Below are positions 1-10,500 of a DNA stretch of 64,000 nucleotides, piece by piece; within the stretch, counting starts at the first letter, position 1, and the number at the start of each line of letters is the position of its first letter. Under the pieces are notes generated by a model, which made no database searches, had not been told where the DNA came from, and was given only the letters and a program-made list of their open reading frames with translations. The translations under genes and the position numbers were made by a program. The DNA comes from Purshia tridentata (Eukaryota > Streptophyta > Magnoliopsida > Rosales > Rosaceae), in assembly GCA_003254885.1 (NCBI GenBank), contig QANT01001133.1, positions 1-64,000 on the forward strand, in the 5' to 3' direction.

Positions 1-59
1 CCTCCCTCTTCTCTCTCTCTCTCTCTCACACTTGCTAATAGATGCTCCTTCTTTTGCAG

Positions 60-816
60 TCTTCTACTTGGATTTGTATGCCCACTGATGTGGTACTATG
101 CTGCATTTCTCTACTTTGTGAAATATTACCATAGAGACCCAAGGGAGCGATCTGGGCTTGGTGCCTCAGCAATAGCTGTAAGTTTTATGCTAAAAAAATG
201 AAAGGGTGATTCTATTTGTACCCCCTTTTTTTCTCACACACCCATTAAATGTAATAATACTTATTTTACTCTTACTTATCTACTTCTGAAAAATTGAAAA
301 AAATACTTGTTTTACTCTTTTTTCTCACACACCCTTCAAATATAATAATACTTATTTTACCCTTTTTATCTTATTTTACTCTTATTTATGTCAGAACTTT
401 TTTATGTTTTTCTAAATCTCCATTGGTTACCAATCAAAACAATGTTTTGGAATAATTGCATCCATTAGGACACATATTTGTTATTCAGAGTGCTATTGAA
501 AATCTTTCCATTGTTAGCTAAAGCACCATGTTATGCAAGAAGCATTACTGCCTTAGGGACCAGCCTTTTTTCTTATCCTTCCTTTTTGGCTAATAACCAT
601 GTTATAGTACTGGTTGGTAACGTTGGAAAAATTGCTGTAGAGTATAGAACTGTGTGTTTGTCCCTCTTTCCATTTGTAGTGATGAAGGATATTTGTGGCC
701 TTAATCACCTTTCATTGATTGCAAATGTTGTGCAATTGTTGTTGCAGGCTTTGATCTTTACAGTTGCTGTGTTTATAACGGTAGTTGTCATTGTTTTCAA
801 ATCCTTGATCCCCTAG
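60..816 (+). CDS. 60S ribosomal protein L18a-like protein, 3' part (last two exons)
   Basis: The gene starts left of the window. Visible coding exons are 60..177 and 748..816, with the stop at 814-816; the 570-bp intron between them has clean gtaagt and ttgcag borders. The first exon encodes a hydrophobic segment (GFVCPLMWYYAAFLYF), then a basic stretch ending RSGLGASAIA. The second encodes a second membrane helix (ALIFTVAVFITVVVIVFKS) and ends LIP. This two-helix C-terminus with a short YxxRDPRERSG loop matches the plant 'L18a-like' membrane protein family. That family shares a name with ribosomal protein L18a but is not a proven ribosome component, and its role is poorly known. The splice phase is clean because the last codon before the intron is complete. 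Identification is by remembered family pattern; the exon structure is read directly. Confidence 0.75.
229..365. repeat. Diverged direct repeat inside the L18a-like intron
   Basis: Two copies of a unit starting ctcacacaccc and continuing with taataatacttatttta lie at about 231-275 and 321-362. The AT-rich DNA around them starts with gggtgattctatttg, a beginning common in small plant MITEs, but I could not find a convincing far end or target duplication. It is recorded as a local duplication only. Confidence 0.5.
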
Positions 817-2454
817 CTTACGCCAGCTTCGTACAAAAATCCCGATGATGTTTAGATCAAGTGTTTGTCCTTCCTGTAATTTTATCACAGAGCAAGAAAG
901 AAAAATGGATGTCCAGCTACTGAAAGCTACTGAAACATGAAGCAGTTTGGACGTCTCTGTAATAGAGTAATGGTGTCCAATGCATGATGCAAACCGTGTA
1001 CATCAGCATGTGCAACTGCTTAGCTCCCATTTAGTGGGAATTTTGTATAAAATTATATTGTAGAAGGGATAGTACATTTACAAATACTTAGACAGAAAAT
1101 TACCATTCCACATTCATGCATCTGTCAAGCAACCCAAGTCCAGTGCTAGAGGCTGCAAATCAAGTTTGGTCTATGTTTAACATTTATCCAAATAATATAA
1201 ACCTCTATGGGATGATATGCTCTGACATATACTAATTGCATGCACGATTGTCTTATGCAAATTGGCTTTACATTTAATAAACCTAATTGCCATTATACAC
1301 CTAACCCTTTATCCTTCACCACCAACTTCACTTATGCCCATTGATAAATAAAATATGATTGCCGGTTGATTCACCACCCTTTTGTTTATTGATAGGCAAG
1401 ACCACTTTTAACCTTAGTGGAATAGCAGTGCTATAAATAAATTGGTATTGGTGTTGGTCAGAATAGTTAAGATACACAACAAATCTGCAGAGAGATGGTC
1501 AATCTTATTTTCACCATAAAACTGGCTTATCGCTTCCAACCCCTTGTTATATGACTAGTGTACCGTTGATTTCTCGCGTGAAGTTGGAAATTTTTACAGA
1601 TATTTTTTCACTTTTAGAAGTAGTTGATATAGACTCACAATTTCCACTACTAGGAAATAGATTTTCTAGATTTAGAAAACACTATCAAAGACGAACTTGT
1701 AAACCACCTCTCTTTCTCACTATTAAATTATCAAACCTCACGTCATCATGTGATGAAGTTAGTGGTATAATCAGCCGTACACAGAATTTTTGCTAAATAG
1801 ATGATTACGTACAAACAAACCAAGGTCCTCATTTGTTTAGTTGATTATTTACAATCCATCCTCACACTCATCATCACTGTCTTGAAGCTCAAGTTTGCGA
1901 TGTGCAAGCTGTAGTCCTTGCAAACCCGGGTCAAGCTGAATCATGAGCAGTAAGCAGCCTACCATAAACAACTAATTAAACAACAAAAACTCTACATTAT
2001 AAATGTGATTACAAATACGTCCACAGTGATTTACACGTGTGTAGATAAATACTAAGATTGTATGATTATATTGAGGTCTTTGTGCAGCCAAAGCAAGCAT
2101 GATACAGTAGTGTCTCTGTAATTACCAGTTGTTCCTTTTAATAGACAGACCAAAATAGAGTAAACACGGTGGAGCCTCAACCACTTTGTCACTTTCCTTA
2201 ATCTAATACACGTCACTACCTATTTTTAATGTATGATTCTCATACATTACGCGGAATGTAAGTGTATGACCACGACCCATTTGAAAGTTGAAAATATCAC
2301 ATGGTTTATGATTCAAATTGTTCAATCTTAAATTAATTAATTAATTAATCATCTAATTTATTCAACAAAAAATAAATTTAATTATCCAATTTTGCTGTCA
2401 TTCTACCAATGACAGGCAACGCACAACCCATGCTTTCCTTACTTTGCTTGCTTC
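817..2454. other. Intergenic region: 3' UTR of the L18a-like gene and promoter of the next gene
   Basis: About the first 250-300 bases are probably the 3' UTR of the upstream gene. The rest is AT-rich DNA with no supportable gene. An open frame at 1551-1796 has no recognisable domain and looks like chance. An (aatt)n tract lies near 2332-2350. Nothing else was recognised. Confidence 0.6.
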
Positions 2455-2463
2455 TTTATATAA
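2455..2463 (+). promoter_or_regulatory. TATA box of the proline-rich protein gene
   Basis: The sequence tttatataa lies about 150 bases upstream of the chosen ATG at 2613 and is followed by a pyrimidine-rich leader with a CT run at about 2549-2572. A start near 2485-2495 would leave the upstream in-frame ATG at 2409 outside the transcript, which decides the start codon. Confidence 0.65.
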
Positions 2464-2612
2464 GCAAACCGCGCAAAACTAGTAAAAGCAAAAAACAACA
2501 CAAAAGCTACACAAAAGCAAAAGCAGAGTGTCTGCAAAAAGCTCACCTTTCTCTGTCTCTCTCTCTCTCTCACAGAAGAACCAAAACCGAACACATTCCA
2601 AAGTTCCAAACA

Positions 2613-4325
2613 ATGGAAGAAGACGAAGACATGCTTCCACGATCACAATTTTGGCTGCAGAGCTCCTCCAGCACTCTCCGGCCCCGGCGCCGGTCCTCCT
2701 CCTCCGGCTCTGTTTTCTTCAGCTCCAGCGCTTTCGTCCTGCTCTTGGTAGCCATAGCTGCTGCGTTGCTGTTCTTTGTGATTCCCTCAGTACTGTCCTT
2801 CACGTCGCAGATGTTCAGACCCCACTTGGTGAAGAAGAGCTGGGACTCACTCAATCTGGTCCTTGTCCTCTTCGCCATTGTTTGTGGGTTTCTAAGCAGA
2901 AACAGCGGCAGTGAAGAATATCATAGCCAAAGTGTTGGCGTTAATGCCTCACAAGAGGAGGAGGTTGTTGTTCAGAAATCGAACCCGTCAACCCCTCGTC
3001 AATGGTACGAGTACAATTCACTGAATTCCGATCGAACGGTTAGTATGAGCAGGATGAGGAACAGCAGTTCGTACCCAGATATACGTCAAGAATCTCAGTG
3101 GGTCAGCTCCAGAGATGAACGGTGGCGATTCTACGACGATACCCATGTCAGCAATTACCGGGTCTCCGGTTCGGATCAGCTCTACCATCATCGTCGGTCA
3201 TACTCATGGCAAGAAGAACCAGTACTACAACCACCACAAGACGAAGAAGTTGATCATGTCTTTACCAAGAATATACCAGTTGACACTTTTGTGATCCGTA
3301 CGGAACAAGTTTCATACTCACCACCGCCACCAATTTCTCAATCTGATCCTCCGCCGTCTCGATCACCGCCACAATCACTATCTCCGGCACCTCTGCCGCC
3401 GCCACGCAAGGCGAAAAGAACATACCAAGCTCTTGGAGACAATGAAAAGTCGAGTATTACTCAAAATGTTGAGAGAAATGATAATTTGGAAGTCGAGAAA
3501 AAAATACCACCTCCTCCGCCGCCACTGCCACCGCCTTCACCGCGAGAAGTAGAACACAAGAGAGAGAAGAATGTGAAGAAGAGAGGGGTTGCTACTACTA
3601 AAGAATTCTTGATCACCTCACTAAGGAGGAAGAAGAAGAAGCAAAGACAAAAGAGTGTTGAAAATTTCGAGACCCTTCTCGAGTCTTCACCTTCTTCAAT
3701 GCCTTTACATCCTCCGCCATATCCGCCGCCCCCTCCACCACCGCCGCCGCCGCCGCCACCTTCAGTCTTCCACAACTTGTTTTCTTCAAAGAAAACCAAA
3801 CCCAAGAAAACCCAGCACTCAGTTTCACAACCGTCACCTCCGCCGCCGTACACTTCAAATACCCATTTGTCGAAAACCAAGGCCCAAACTCGGCCCATGA
3901 TGATGACCCAAAAGCCTCCATTGTCGGTTAAAGAAAAGAGTTTGGGAGATGACGAGAATGCGAACAACGGTAGCGAGTCGCCGATGATGACTCGAATACC
4001 GCCGCCGCCTCCGCTACCACCGTTCAGAATGCCAAAGTTGAAGTTCGCAGTAGTGCATGGTGACTTTGTTAGATTAAAAAGCAACAGCTCAGATGATGGG
4101 GGTGAGGATTCACCAACCTCCGAAACTAGTACTCCATCATCAGAGTCACCAACACCAGCCATGTTCTGTCCGAGCCCAGATGTGAACACCAAGGCTGATA
4201 CGTTCATAGCAAGGTTCAGAGCTGGTTTGAGGTTGGAGAAGATGAACTCTGTCAAGGAAGGGAGGGGGATGTCCAATCTAGGCCCAGGCCCAGATACAAA
4301 AGAAGATGGAGTAGGCCCCAGTTAA
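2613..4325 (+). CDS. Proline-rich membrane-anchored protein (DUF4408/DUF761-like, 'hydroxyproline-rich glycoprotein family')
   Basis: A single exon encoding 570 residues. The N-terminus is acidic (MEEDEDM) and then serine/arginine rich. Two hydrophobic segments follow at about 40-63 and 79-94, separated by a short basic loop (RPHLVKKSWDS), a layout seen in DUF4408 proteins. The middle is disordered, with many SPPPP-type and long poly-proline blocks plus lysine clusters. The C-terminus has the DUF761-like block TFIARFRAGLRLEKM at roughly 530-550. Plant databases usually name such proteins 'hydroxyproline-rich glycoprotein family', but there is no classical secretion signal, so the proline tracts may face the cytosol. 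The ATG at 2613 is chosen because the TATA box at 2455 lies downstream of the earlier ATG. Molecular function is unknown. The final codons and stop lie inside a tandem duplication. Confidence 0.8.
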   Translation: MEEDEDMLPRSQFWLQSSSSTLRPRRRSSSSGSVFFSSSAFVLLLVAIAAALLFFVIPSVLSFTSQMFRPHLVKKSWDSLNLVLVLFAIVCGFLSRNSGSEEYHSQSVGVNASQEEEVVVQKSNPSTPRQWYEYNSLNSDRTVSMSRMRNSSSYPDIRQESQWVSSRDERWRFYDDTHVSNYRVSGSDQLYHHRRSYSWQEEPVLQPPQDEEVDHVFTKNIPVDTFVIRTEQVSYSPPPPISQSDPPPSRSPPQSLSPAPLPPPRKAKRTYQALGDNEKSSITQNVERNDNLEVEKKIPPPPPPLPPPSPREVEHKREKNVKKRGVATTKEFLITSLRRKKKKQRQKSVENFETLLESSPSSMPLHPPPYPPPPPPPPPPPPPSVFHNLFSSKKTKPKKTQHSVSQPSPPPPYTSNTHLSKTKAQTRPMMMTQKPPLSVKEKSLGDDENANNGSESPMMTRIPPPPPLPPFRMPKLKFAVVHGDFVRLKSNSSDDGGEDSPTSETSTPSSESPTPAMFCPSPDVNTKADTFIARFRAGLRLEKMNSVKEGRGMSNLGPGPDTKEDGVGPS

Positions 4326-4725
4326 AAGTTACTTATAGTGATTTTCTTATTTACTCTCTTTTTTTGTGGTGGTTTTTGATATTGAGGTTGAAGATGATGA
4401 TAATAGCCTAGGGGTTGGGTTGAGTTGTTTACGAGTATTCTGACATATACATTCAATATACATAGGAGGTAAAAATACAATATATTCTTTCATTTGTATT
4501 TTTTTTTACTTTTTTTTTTTAAAAGAAGATGGAGTAGGCCCCAGTTAAAAGTTACTAATAGTGATTTTCTTATTTACTCTCTTTTTTGTGGTGGTTTTGG
4601 ATATTGAGGTTGAAGATGATGATAATAGGGGTTGGGTTGAGGTGTTTACGAGTATTCTGATATATACATTCAATATACATAGGAGGTAAAAATACAATAT
4701 ATTCTTTCATTTGTATTTTTTTTTT
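4298..4725 (+). repeat. Tandem duplication of the last codons, stop and 3' UTR of the proline-rich gene
   Basis: Copy 1 begins at 4298 and copy 2 at 4521 (period 223), each about 205-215 bp. Both start aaaagaagatggagtaggcc, run through the TAA stop, the tattgaggttgaagatgatg stretch and the aggaggtaaaaatac stretch, and end in a T-run. They differ by a few small indels, including ataatagcctaggggttggg against ataataggggttggg. The unit carries CDS end plus 3' UTR, so the transcript may have two alternative end regions. Confidence 0.9.
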
Positions 4726-4869
4726 GGCCCAAAAAATGCACGAGGGGGTGTGAGCCTGGGAATTTGGATTGTCAGGACTTGTGTATGGAATTCAAGATGT
4801 AGTGCCAATTTTTTAATAGGCAATGTGATTCTTTCTTTCTTCATTGTCAGATTTTTCACCATCTGTTTT

Positions 4870-5229
4870 CCTTTTCCTTTGTTTCTTTGTAATTGATCTA
4901 TGATTCTATGCTGGCAAAAACAAACAAAAAAAATCTATGCTGGCAATTGCATGTGACATAAGAATCGATCCTCTTGGGAAGGTAATGTTTCTTTATAAAG
5001 CTCACCCACCGGAATAATTATTACATAAGAGGTATAGATGCTTTTCCAAAGGTTTAGACTACCACCAACTAGCTATAAATATATGCAAATGTAGTGTTAT
5101 TTTTCTTCTCATTGTTGCAAGACCTTCTAAATTTGAACTTTGAATTTCTTTTCGTAAGATATACTTTAGATGAAGATATTTTTATGATCGAACTTCGAAG
5201 CAACACCAAAACCTATCATGATAATTTGA
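4870..5229 (+). repeat. Segmental duplication, copy 1 (uninterrupted)
   Basis: About 360 bp starting ccttttcctttgtttctttg and ending in cctatcatgataatttga. The same sequence recurs at 5973-6690 in the same orientation with small differences. This copy lacks the MITE found in the other and so preserves the empty target site near 5150-5165. Confidence 0.85.
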
Positions 5230-5972
5230 CCAAAATAAAACCACAAAACCATCAGCTTAACAAATTTGTATTATTGTTTGCATTAAGTTTGCAATCATAT
5301 GTTATACAAATAAATTTAGTGATTAAAAGAAATGTTAATATGTAAAAGTAAACCCATTAAATTCAAAAGTAAAAATATGGTAAGAAAAAGTGACAGCATG
5401 ACATATGAATTTGTAGGGTAGAAGAATATGCTGCTCAGAATCTGACAAATATGTTTGGTGATTCTAATATTATTGGTTAAGAATAGAATGCTAAACCAAT
5501 AAACTTTAATCCTCATGATTGGCACAAGACCGGATGACAAAATTCAAATATTGACAACTGTTTTAAGAATGATGGAAGTAATGCTCCCGTGATTTAAGGC
5601 ATATAAGTTGATATGTTTACTTGTCATGACTAAATGCAAGCTAACTAAAGAAAATGAATGCATAACAAACGCGCTTTCAAGAGGTGACTTGGCTTTTGGA
5701 CATAAAATTAAGTCAATTATTAAGGACCATGCATGCATAAGCTAAATGCTAATCATGCATGTGATGATAGTTTATTGCCTTTGGGTAGTATCAAGGCGGC
5801 TGTAAGTTATAACCCCCTACTTTTTTTATATACTTTTTTTGATTTTATATAAAGCCTAAAAGCAGTGCAACTTGTGCAATTTAAACCAAGAAAAACCACC
5901 TCTGAAGACTGAAATTTATGATTATAACTCATTTTTTCTGCTAGAGAATATTGGTCAACTAATGAATTGGTT

Positions 5973-6690
5973 CCTTTTCCTTTGTTTCTTTGTAATTGAT
6001 CTATGCTGGAAAAACAAAAGAAATCTATGCTGGCAATTGCATGTGACATTACCTCTTGGGAAGGTAATGTTTCTTTATAGCTTATCCACCAGAATAATTA
6101 TTACATAAGGGTTTAGACTTTAGATGCTTTTCCAAAGGTTTAGACTACCGCGGACTATCTACAGATGTAGTGTTATTTTTCTTCTCATTGTTGCAAGAGG
6201 TTCTGAATTTGAACTTTGAATTTCTCTCCATGGGCTATGTGCCTTCTCCTTGTGCCTTCTCTCTTCTTTTGTTCATTTGACAATTTAATCTCACGATCGG
6301 AACCGTTCAATATCAAGATCATCATTTATAGATCAACTCTACAAAAAATTAACCAAATCAAAAATCGTTTAGTCATTTAACTGTTATCAAATAACTAACG
6401 GTGAATTTAACTGTTACAAAAACCATCTATTTATTTGATAACAGTTAGATGACTAAATGATTTCTGATTTGGATAATTTTTTGCAGAGTTGATTTATAAA
6501 TGATGATCTTGATATTGAACCGTTCCGATCGTGAAATTAAATTGTCAAATGAACAAAAGAAGAGAGAAGGCACAAGGAGAAGGCACAAAGGAGAAGTCAC
6601 CTAGCATTCCCCTCTCTCCATTTAGATATAACCTTAGATGAAGATATTTTTATGATCGAAGCAACACCAAAACCTATCATGATAATTTGA
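5973..6690 (+). repeat. Segmental duplication, copy 2 (split by a MITE)
   Basis: Second copy of the 4870-5229 sequence. It matches up to about 6231 (ctttgaatttctctccat) and resumes after 6612 with ttagatataaccttagatgaag to about 6690. The gap between is filled by the palindromic element at 6232-6612. Confidence 0.85.
6232..6612. mobile_element. Palindromic MULE-type MITE (foldback element) with 9-bp target duplication
   Basis: A 381-bp element that starts GGG and ends CCCC and is flanked by the 9-bp direct repeat tctctccat at 6223-6231 and 6613-6621, the target-duplication length of Mutator-like elements. Almost the whole element folds back on itself. The left arm (ccttctccttgtgccttctc, then ttcatttgacaatttaat, then atcaagatcatcatttata) has its reverse complement in the right arm up to about 6595. 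The left tip is shorter than the right tip, which reads ggggaatgctaggtgacttc in reverse complement. There is no coding capacity. The paralogous copy at 4870-5229 shows the site without it. Related foldbacks lie near 51141 and 59707. Confidence 0.85.
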
Positions 6691-6758
6691 TTCTTAATTA
6701 CATATCTACATCCCAATGTTGTCTGCATACTATGCAAGTTGCAACCATATGATAGAAG

Positions 6759-7298
6759 CAGTGGCAGATGCATAGCTTAGGTTGGGGGGTCAGTCGACCC
6801 CCCAATTGCTGGATCATTTAGTCGTTGGTAGCCTTTATGTGTGGATGGCGACCCCCCAGGACTCGAGACAATGACCCCCCTAAACGATGACCTCTCCCTC
6901 AAACCCTCACTTCGTTCTCCTATATTATTCTCTTCTGCTAACCATGTTGTGCTTCTTTCATTTTTGTATTTTTATGGGCTGGGTTTATTATGTATAGCTT
7001 ACGTTTAAAATTGGGTTGTCATCGGGTTGAACTTTTTTAAAATTTGCAAGATTTTTATGGATGGACTCAAAATTTATATATATATATATATTTTAGTTAC
7101 AAATGAAAATAAAGCATAATTTTAAATTTTGGCTCGGGTCTTCTAAAAGTTAGGACTGGATTGAAAGATCGCTCTATTATTATATATAATTCCAAGTATA
7201 TGGTGGTACTTAAAAAATTTTGCCGCCGCTCCGCGGCATCAACTAGAAAGGTATTCTAACTTTGACCCCCTAAGTTAGAAATCCTAGATCCGCCACTG
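6759..7298. mobile_element. Non-autonomous hAT-superfamily DNA transposon
   Basis: A 540-bp element with imperfect terminal inverted repeats of about 30 bp. The left end reads cagtggcagatgcatagctt and the reverse complement of the right end reads cagtggcggatctaggattt. Both ends then run into a ggggggtc/agggggtc block. It is flanked by the perfect 8-bp direct repeat gatagaag at 6751-6758 and 7299-7306, the hAT target-duplication length. There is no transposase frame. An AT dinucleotide run lies near 7076-7092. Confidence 0.87.
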
Positions 7299-7566
7299 GA
7301 TAGAAGTAGTTCATCAGAAGCAAAAGAAACTCAAAAATCCATTATTATTATCTTTTTAATTTTTGGTTTGACTGTCAAATCAACTGCTTTTCAACACCAT
7401 GACCAAGTAGGACCTGTTCATGGTATACCATGTTAGCATCTTCAGAGGTAATGCTCAAGCCTCATGGACTACACATTCTATTAAGCATGTTGTGTCAATG
7501 TCTGGTCAAAACCAACGTTCACAAGTGACACATTTAAAATCAGACTATATAAGTGATGACAAGCCA

Positions 7567-10500
7567 TTAGGTCTTGCATGCTAATTGTTTGATCAGCTCT
7601 TGGAGAGATTGCTCTTGCCTTATGCTCTCAGCCCACCTTGCCTTGATTCGGATTTGCTCAATGCTTTGCTTCAAAGTCATAGCAATGGAAGTATTCGCAC
7701 GGCTTGCGAAAAATTCTTCCACCTCATCAGCCTTTTCATTGCTACAAAACTGCAAATAAAGAACTTTTAACAGTTGGAAAAAAATGATCGACACATCAAC
7801 TGTACCATATTCTGCAACCAATTCAAGCCTACTGGTGTAAGGCCAGAAAGAATTTTGCTTACCGGTGTCACAATGTCTCTTATGAAATGTGTGAGTAGCA
7901 TTCCAGCACCATATTTGGTCAGAATGAGGTCCCAGTTTTCCTGCATTCATAACCAAGCAAATTCCCCTCTCCAAATTGTAAAATTCAGAAGTAGAAATGC
8001 AAGTGACTTCCTAATTCCAATTCACAATGCCAATTATATCCAACATGGTATCAAGTCTATTGACTGATGCAATATTCATCTAAAAGATGTTCCCAAGAAA
8101 TAATGAAACCAATACCTTCAACCATCCCCATGCTATATCACGGCATTCTATGCTTATACCAACAAGTCCATATACAATATCTTGGTCTCGAACCTGAAAA
8201 CAATATTGAGGTGAAGTATCTGTAAAACTGGCAAAGAAAGCTAGCTGTTGCAAACCACAACTTAGTGTACACATAAATACCTCATTAGATAGGAAAAAGT
8301 TCAGAGCCTCAAGTGTTGTATCCGGGTCTGGAGAGGATGCAAAAAAACCTGTACAAGATCGAAACATAATGTACAAAATCTAAGTTATTACTTACACCCA
8401 GGCAAGGGACAGAGGACATGGGAATGCCAGTAAATGCATTTCATTTCACAGTTGAAAAATCTTACGTAGAATCCTTTCCTTCTCTTGCACTGTATCAGCT
8501 TCTCTGTAAACATTTAATAGAGACTCAAAACCTTTCCTATTTGAGCTGGTAGCATTCCTCATCACAGCAATATAAGCAGCCTGCAGGACAATGTTTGGAA
8601 CTTCTACCATTTAACTTTGAAAATGATGAGGGGTGATTTACATTTGAAAATTTAATTACCCCTCTTGTATCAGCTGAAAGAAGCGGAGTGTTCTTATCAT
8701 TCAATAATGTCTGAAAAAGGCCTAATGCTTCTTTCTGAGTTTTTTCGTGGCCAAACATAACCAAGGCCTGCAAGACTTCTGCTCGCAAAAGTGCACTGAA
8801 GTGACTCTCTCCAGGTATCGGTTCCCAACCTAATTTTCTGTAAAAATTTTTACATTCAAATACAGATATCTAAGTATGATAGCATTAAGCTCTTGTTTGG
8901 TAATGGTAAACTTATCTCACGAACAAGAGAGCTCCATCAATCTCCTGCAACCCAATCAGTTTAAACAAAGAAGGTATTAATTGTTCTTACCCTGCTGGAA
9001 ACAGGAGGAGATTGATGAAAAATTGTTTCAACCCATTTGCTGAATCTGGGATGGCATCACTTGAGATTTTCACGACATTATTACAAACCTGTTGCATATA
9101 TAGCGTAAAAGGTAATGCTACCATAAATAGTAGGTGCAAGTGAAATCACTAAGAGAATCCTTACATCTATCAGTTTTGTTAAGACAATATAATCAACTTC
9201 TTTTCTGCATACATCCATCAAAAAGAGCAAAGATGACAGTGATTGTTCACAAGCTTCACAAAGAGCATGTGCATCATCCAGAATGCCTGAAATCAGACTT
9301 GGAGTTATACATTGTTGGACTATGAGTAGTTTAAAATAGCACAAAATCAAGTAAGTAATCAAAGAAGAGAATGCACAGAATAAACCAGAATATAGGTGTC
9401 TTATCACATCAATTTGGCTGATTTTCTTTCTAACCAAGACTAGTCCTTTTGTATCAATTGCCATAGTCCAGCTAATATTATCTACATTTGGGGCCCCAGG
9501 CCGGCGCCCGCCGGGGGGGGGGGGGGGGNGGGGGGGGTGGTGGCAAGAAAAGCTATCCTGCTAAGACCCCACCAGAGGACAAGGGCACCAAAGTATAAAA
9601 GCAAGTGTGGGTACATTAACCAGTTGTACCAGTGAATACAACATGCATAACACAATACCATATCATCTGTAGTTTAAATTAATAAAAGTTTCAGATGGCA
9701 CATACCAAATTTGTCTGTTGCTTCCAAGTAATTATGCTCAATAGCCTTCCTAAGTTGAGCTGCAAGTTTATCTTCATAATTGACCCTATAGAAACCACTC
9801 TGTTCGATGTTAACCTTAACCCACAGTTGTTCATCACATTTCTCTTTATTCTTTATCTCAAACGAATTTAAGTTACTATCAGAGGAATCAACAAGATCTG
9901 ATATGTCCACTTCTTTGGACTTTGTTTCCAGAAGGAAATTCTTGCGTCTCTCATATGAACCAAGTGAAAAGGTTATTGGAACAATCCATTTCCCATCACC
10001 ATGCAAACCAGATGACAGGAACTGTGTCTGCAAGACCAAAATTTTATTACATTTCTGTAGAAAATAAGATTCTGGTATTGATCAATCTTACCTGCTCAAA
10101 TTCCAAAATATGCTCCTTAGCTTTTACAGAGATAACAGGATATCCTTTTTCCTTTGTCCAAGCATCCATCATTGTGCTGACTTTAACACCGGATTGCTCT
10201 GAAAGAGCACTCCATAAATCTTCTGTCTTTGCATTTTTCCCAGAATATCTTTTTATGTAGGAACTTAATGATTTCTGATTTGATAATAAAGCCACACAGA
10301 TAAAGTGATGTTAATAGTTTTTTACTCATTACAGAGTTCGTTAAATGATAATGAAATGCAAACTGGAATGAGTTTATAACAAGGTGGCTTTGCCCTTTAG
10401 TCCTTTTGTTTAAAACTTTAAGTGCATTACCTCTTTATAGGATAAAAGAATCATTCACTACACTTGGCACGGGTTTGTATTTATCTTCTAATTTCACGCA

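Larger units (their letters stand above)
4726..7566. other. Repeat-rich intergenic region
   Basis: Apart from the segmental duplication, the MITE and the hAT element listed separately, this is AT-rich DNA without a supportable gene. Its right end (about 7310-7566) is the likely 3' UTR or downstream flank of the minus-strand aminopeptidase. Several short open frames occur by chance. Confidence 0.6.

Noticed and set aside
2409-2612. In-frame ATG extension of the proline-rich protein by 68 residues
   Set aside because: A TATA box at 2455 and a CT-rich leader lie inside the extension, so this part is most likely promoter and 5' UTR.
3461-4276. Long antisense open frame (271 codons, glycine-rich)
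   Set aside because: It is the mirror of the poly-proline codons on the plus strand and shows no domain of its own.
7774-8067. Plus-strand open frame over APM1 exons 18-19
   Set aside because: It is a shadow of the coding exons and introns of the minus-strand gene.
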